Assembly (NCBI RefSeq): GCF_011043735.1
Contig: NZ_JAAKGV010000037.1
Location: forward strand, 1-35,410
DNA: 35,410 nt
DNA from: Methylobacterium sp. DB0501
GTDB taxonomy: Bacteria > Pseudomonadota > Alphaproteobacteria > Rhizobiales > Beijerinckiaceae
Reading direction: 5' to 3'
The position numbers and the translations under genes were made by a program. This document shows positions 34,332 to 35,410 of the stretch, piece by piece (positions within the stretch are counted from its first letter, which is position 1; each line of letters starts with the position of its first letter). The notes under the pieces are model-generated. The model was given only the letters and a program-made list of their open reading frames with translations, had not been told where the DNA came from and did no database searches.

Positions 34332-34404
34332 ATCATCCCCCAGCCACGCGCCATGGCGGCATGTTCGTCAGTCGAGGCCGGGAACAGCGCGGCGGAGCAT
34401 CATA

Positions 34405-34440
34405 CGAAATCCGACTGATTGCTTCGCAATGCGGATTTCG
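34405..34440. repeat. Hairpin between the lipase gene and the IS4 transposase
   Basis: Arms CGAAATCCG and CGGATTTCG (9 bp, perfect) enclose an 18-base loop that itself contains ATTG-CTTCG-CAAT. It is 73 bp past the stop of the lipase gene and could be its terminator, or part of a dispersed repeat. Confidence 0.55.
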
Positions 34441-34601
34441 GCTTCGCTCAGACGCCGCGCCGGCTCGAGCGGCGCCCGATCGCGTTGCACCACGGTACAC
34501 GACAATGGCGTCTGCGAGGCTGGCACAGCTACGGTTGATGCCCTGGTTGTGGGCGGTACGCTGCGGTGGACTGAAGGATTCTCCGCCAAGAGGATCCTCC
34601 G

Positions 34602-35410
34602 ATGTCCTGTTGCCTGCGCACCGCCCTGGTGACGAGCCTATCGACCCATCTTGTTCTCAGCAAATCCCGTCTCGAGACCCTTGGCACCCTGATCATCGGG
34701 CTGATCCACGGCCGAAGCGTCAATCTCACTCATATCGCCAGCCACTGTCGCGGATCAGCCTGCTACGCGTCGAAGTATCGCCGCCTGCAACGCTTCTCCC
34801 AGCATGTCCGCCTCGATCAGGCTGTCATCGCCGCGCTCGTCGTCCGCATGCTCAACCTGGCTCGCCCCAAGTGCCTGGCGCTCGATCGCACGAACTGGAA
34901 GATTGGCCGGCACGATGTCAACATCCTGATGCTCGCCATCGTCACCCGTCGCTTCCGTGTGCCTCTGTTCTGGACTGTGCTACGTCACCAGGGCAACAGC
35001 AACACGGCTCAGCGGATCGCACTCCTCAAGCAGTACCTGGCTTTGTTCGAGCCTGGATCGATCGAGTTCCTGCTCGCCGAGCGCGAGTTCATTGGCGCCG
35101 CGTGGTTCAATTTTCTCATTGAAGCCGAGATCCCGTTTGCCATCCGGGTCCGATCCGAACTGACCATGAGCCTCCCGGACGGACGACCGTGGTCGATCGA
35201 GAGCCTGCTGCGCAACAAGCGGGCGCGGCGGACCATCCACACACTCGATCTCGTCCTGCCCGATACGGCATTGACCGTGAAGCTGGCAGCCAAGCGATTG
35301 GCCAGCGGCGAATGGTTGATCGTCATGACCAACACCGCCAAACCCAAACGTGCGCTCCAGCTCTATCGGCGACGCTGGGGGATCGAATGCTTGTTTGGCG
35401 ATGCCAAGGC
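34602..35410 (+). CDS. IS4-family transposase (partial, right end cut by window)
   Basis: 269 complete codons, open at the edge. An N-terminal helical domain (STHLVLSKSRLETLGTLIIGLIHGRSV) is followed by the catalytic core: ALDRTNWKIG with the first Asp at 95, LLAEREFIGAAWFNFLIE where the second catalytic Asp is expected but Glu160 is found, and YRRRWGIECLFGDAK, the YREK signature, with Glu262. This is the IS4 DDE group. The ATG 34602 has GGATCC/GAGGATCC upstream. Members cut and paste their element through the DDE centre. Confidence 0.93.
   Translation, partial: MSCCLRTALVTSLSTHLVLSKSRLETLGTLIIGLIHGRSVNLTHIASHCRGSACYASKYRRLQRFSQHVRLDQAVIAALVVRMLNLARPKCLALDRTNWKIGRHDVNILMLAIVTRRFRVPLFWTVLRHQGNSNTAQRIALLKQYLALFEPGSIEFLLAEREFIGAAWFNFLIEAEIPFAIRVRSELTMSLPDGRPWSIESLLRNKRARRTIHTLDLVLPDTALTVKLAAKRLASGEWLIVMTNTAKPKRALQLYRRRWGIECLFGDAK
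34602..35410 (+). mobile_element. IS4-family insertion sequence, partial
   Basis: Only the transposase and its left flank are visible. The left terminal inverted repeat should lie between the lipase stop (34331) and the ATG, but I could not define it because the right end is outside the window. The 270-bp gap before the ATG contains the hairpin at 34405 and the direct repeat AGGATTCTCCG/AGGATCCTCCG at 34576-34602. Confidence 0.75.

Overview
The window is very GC-rich and densely coding. It looks like chromosomal DNA of an alphaproteobacterium of the Rhizobiales/Hyphomicrobiales, most likely Methylobacterium or a close relative. The evidence is the gene order bamE < > ubiquinol-cytochrome c chaperone, yceD, plsX, fabH, ihfA, merR; a DUF1476 F1-ATPase inhibitor (zeta) gene, a family restricted to alphaproteobacteria; a giant TipN/GPR-like polar coiled-coil protein; and REP-like palindromes of the 'cccgggttc...cccgggatgac' type. 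The genus is inferred from recall, not from a search.

Layout. 1-2903 (minus) is the N-terminal 967 residues of a very long membrane-anchored coiled-coil protein running off the left edge, with 62-residue internal repeats. It is divergent from a lone Hpt-domain protein (3340) and a [2Fe-2S] ferredoxin (3787). A soluble MCP-like/Cache sensor (4333, TTG start) converges on a CoxE-type VWA protein (5414-6589, minus). An EamA transporter, hemF and trmL follow on the minus strand, then an ABC exporter on the plus strand. A convergent gap with a 46-bp perfect palindrome separates the exporter from bamE (minus). After a promoter region holding five copies of a 17-bp repeat comes the plus-strand block CBP3-like chaperone, yceD, plsX, fabH, ihfA, merR, covering lipid and envelope synthesis plus nucleoid/regulatory genes. 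It is followed by an unknown gene coupled to a 34-residue membrane protein and by a secreted protein.

18030-23101 is a prkA-yeaH-spoVR stationary-phase/starvation operon. It has a sigma-54-like -24/-12 element upstream and perfect 10-bp-stem hairpins in both intercistronic gaps. Downstream are the ATPase inhibitor zeta gene (minus), a DUF892 ferritin-like stress protein, a VOC protein, glucokinase, a 3-hydroxyacyl-CoA dehydrogenase-like gene, an inverted REP pair, a cyclase-family hydrolase, a solitary Leu/Ile/Val-type binding protein, a histidine phosphatase, a PaaI-type thioesterase and an MFS transporter.

The right end looks accessory. It has a lipase-like protein with six 38-residue 'YLAANPDVRAAG..PL.HY.QYGW.EGRDP' repeats, a hairpin-bearing gap, and an IS4-family transposase cut by the window edge. 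The second catalytic Asp of that transposase reads as Glu. I found no rRNA, tRNA or CRISPR array. The least explained items are the lipase-repeat protein, the coupled 34-residue membrane peptide, the exporter/bamE palindrome, and the hairpin-punctuated prkA operon.
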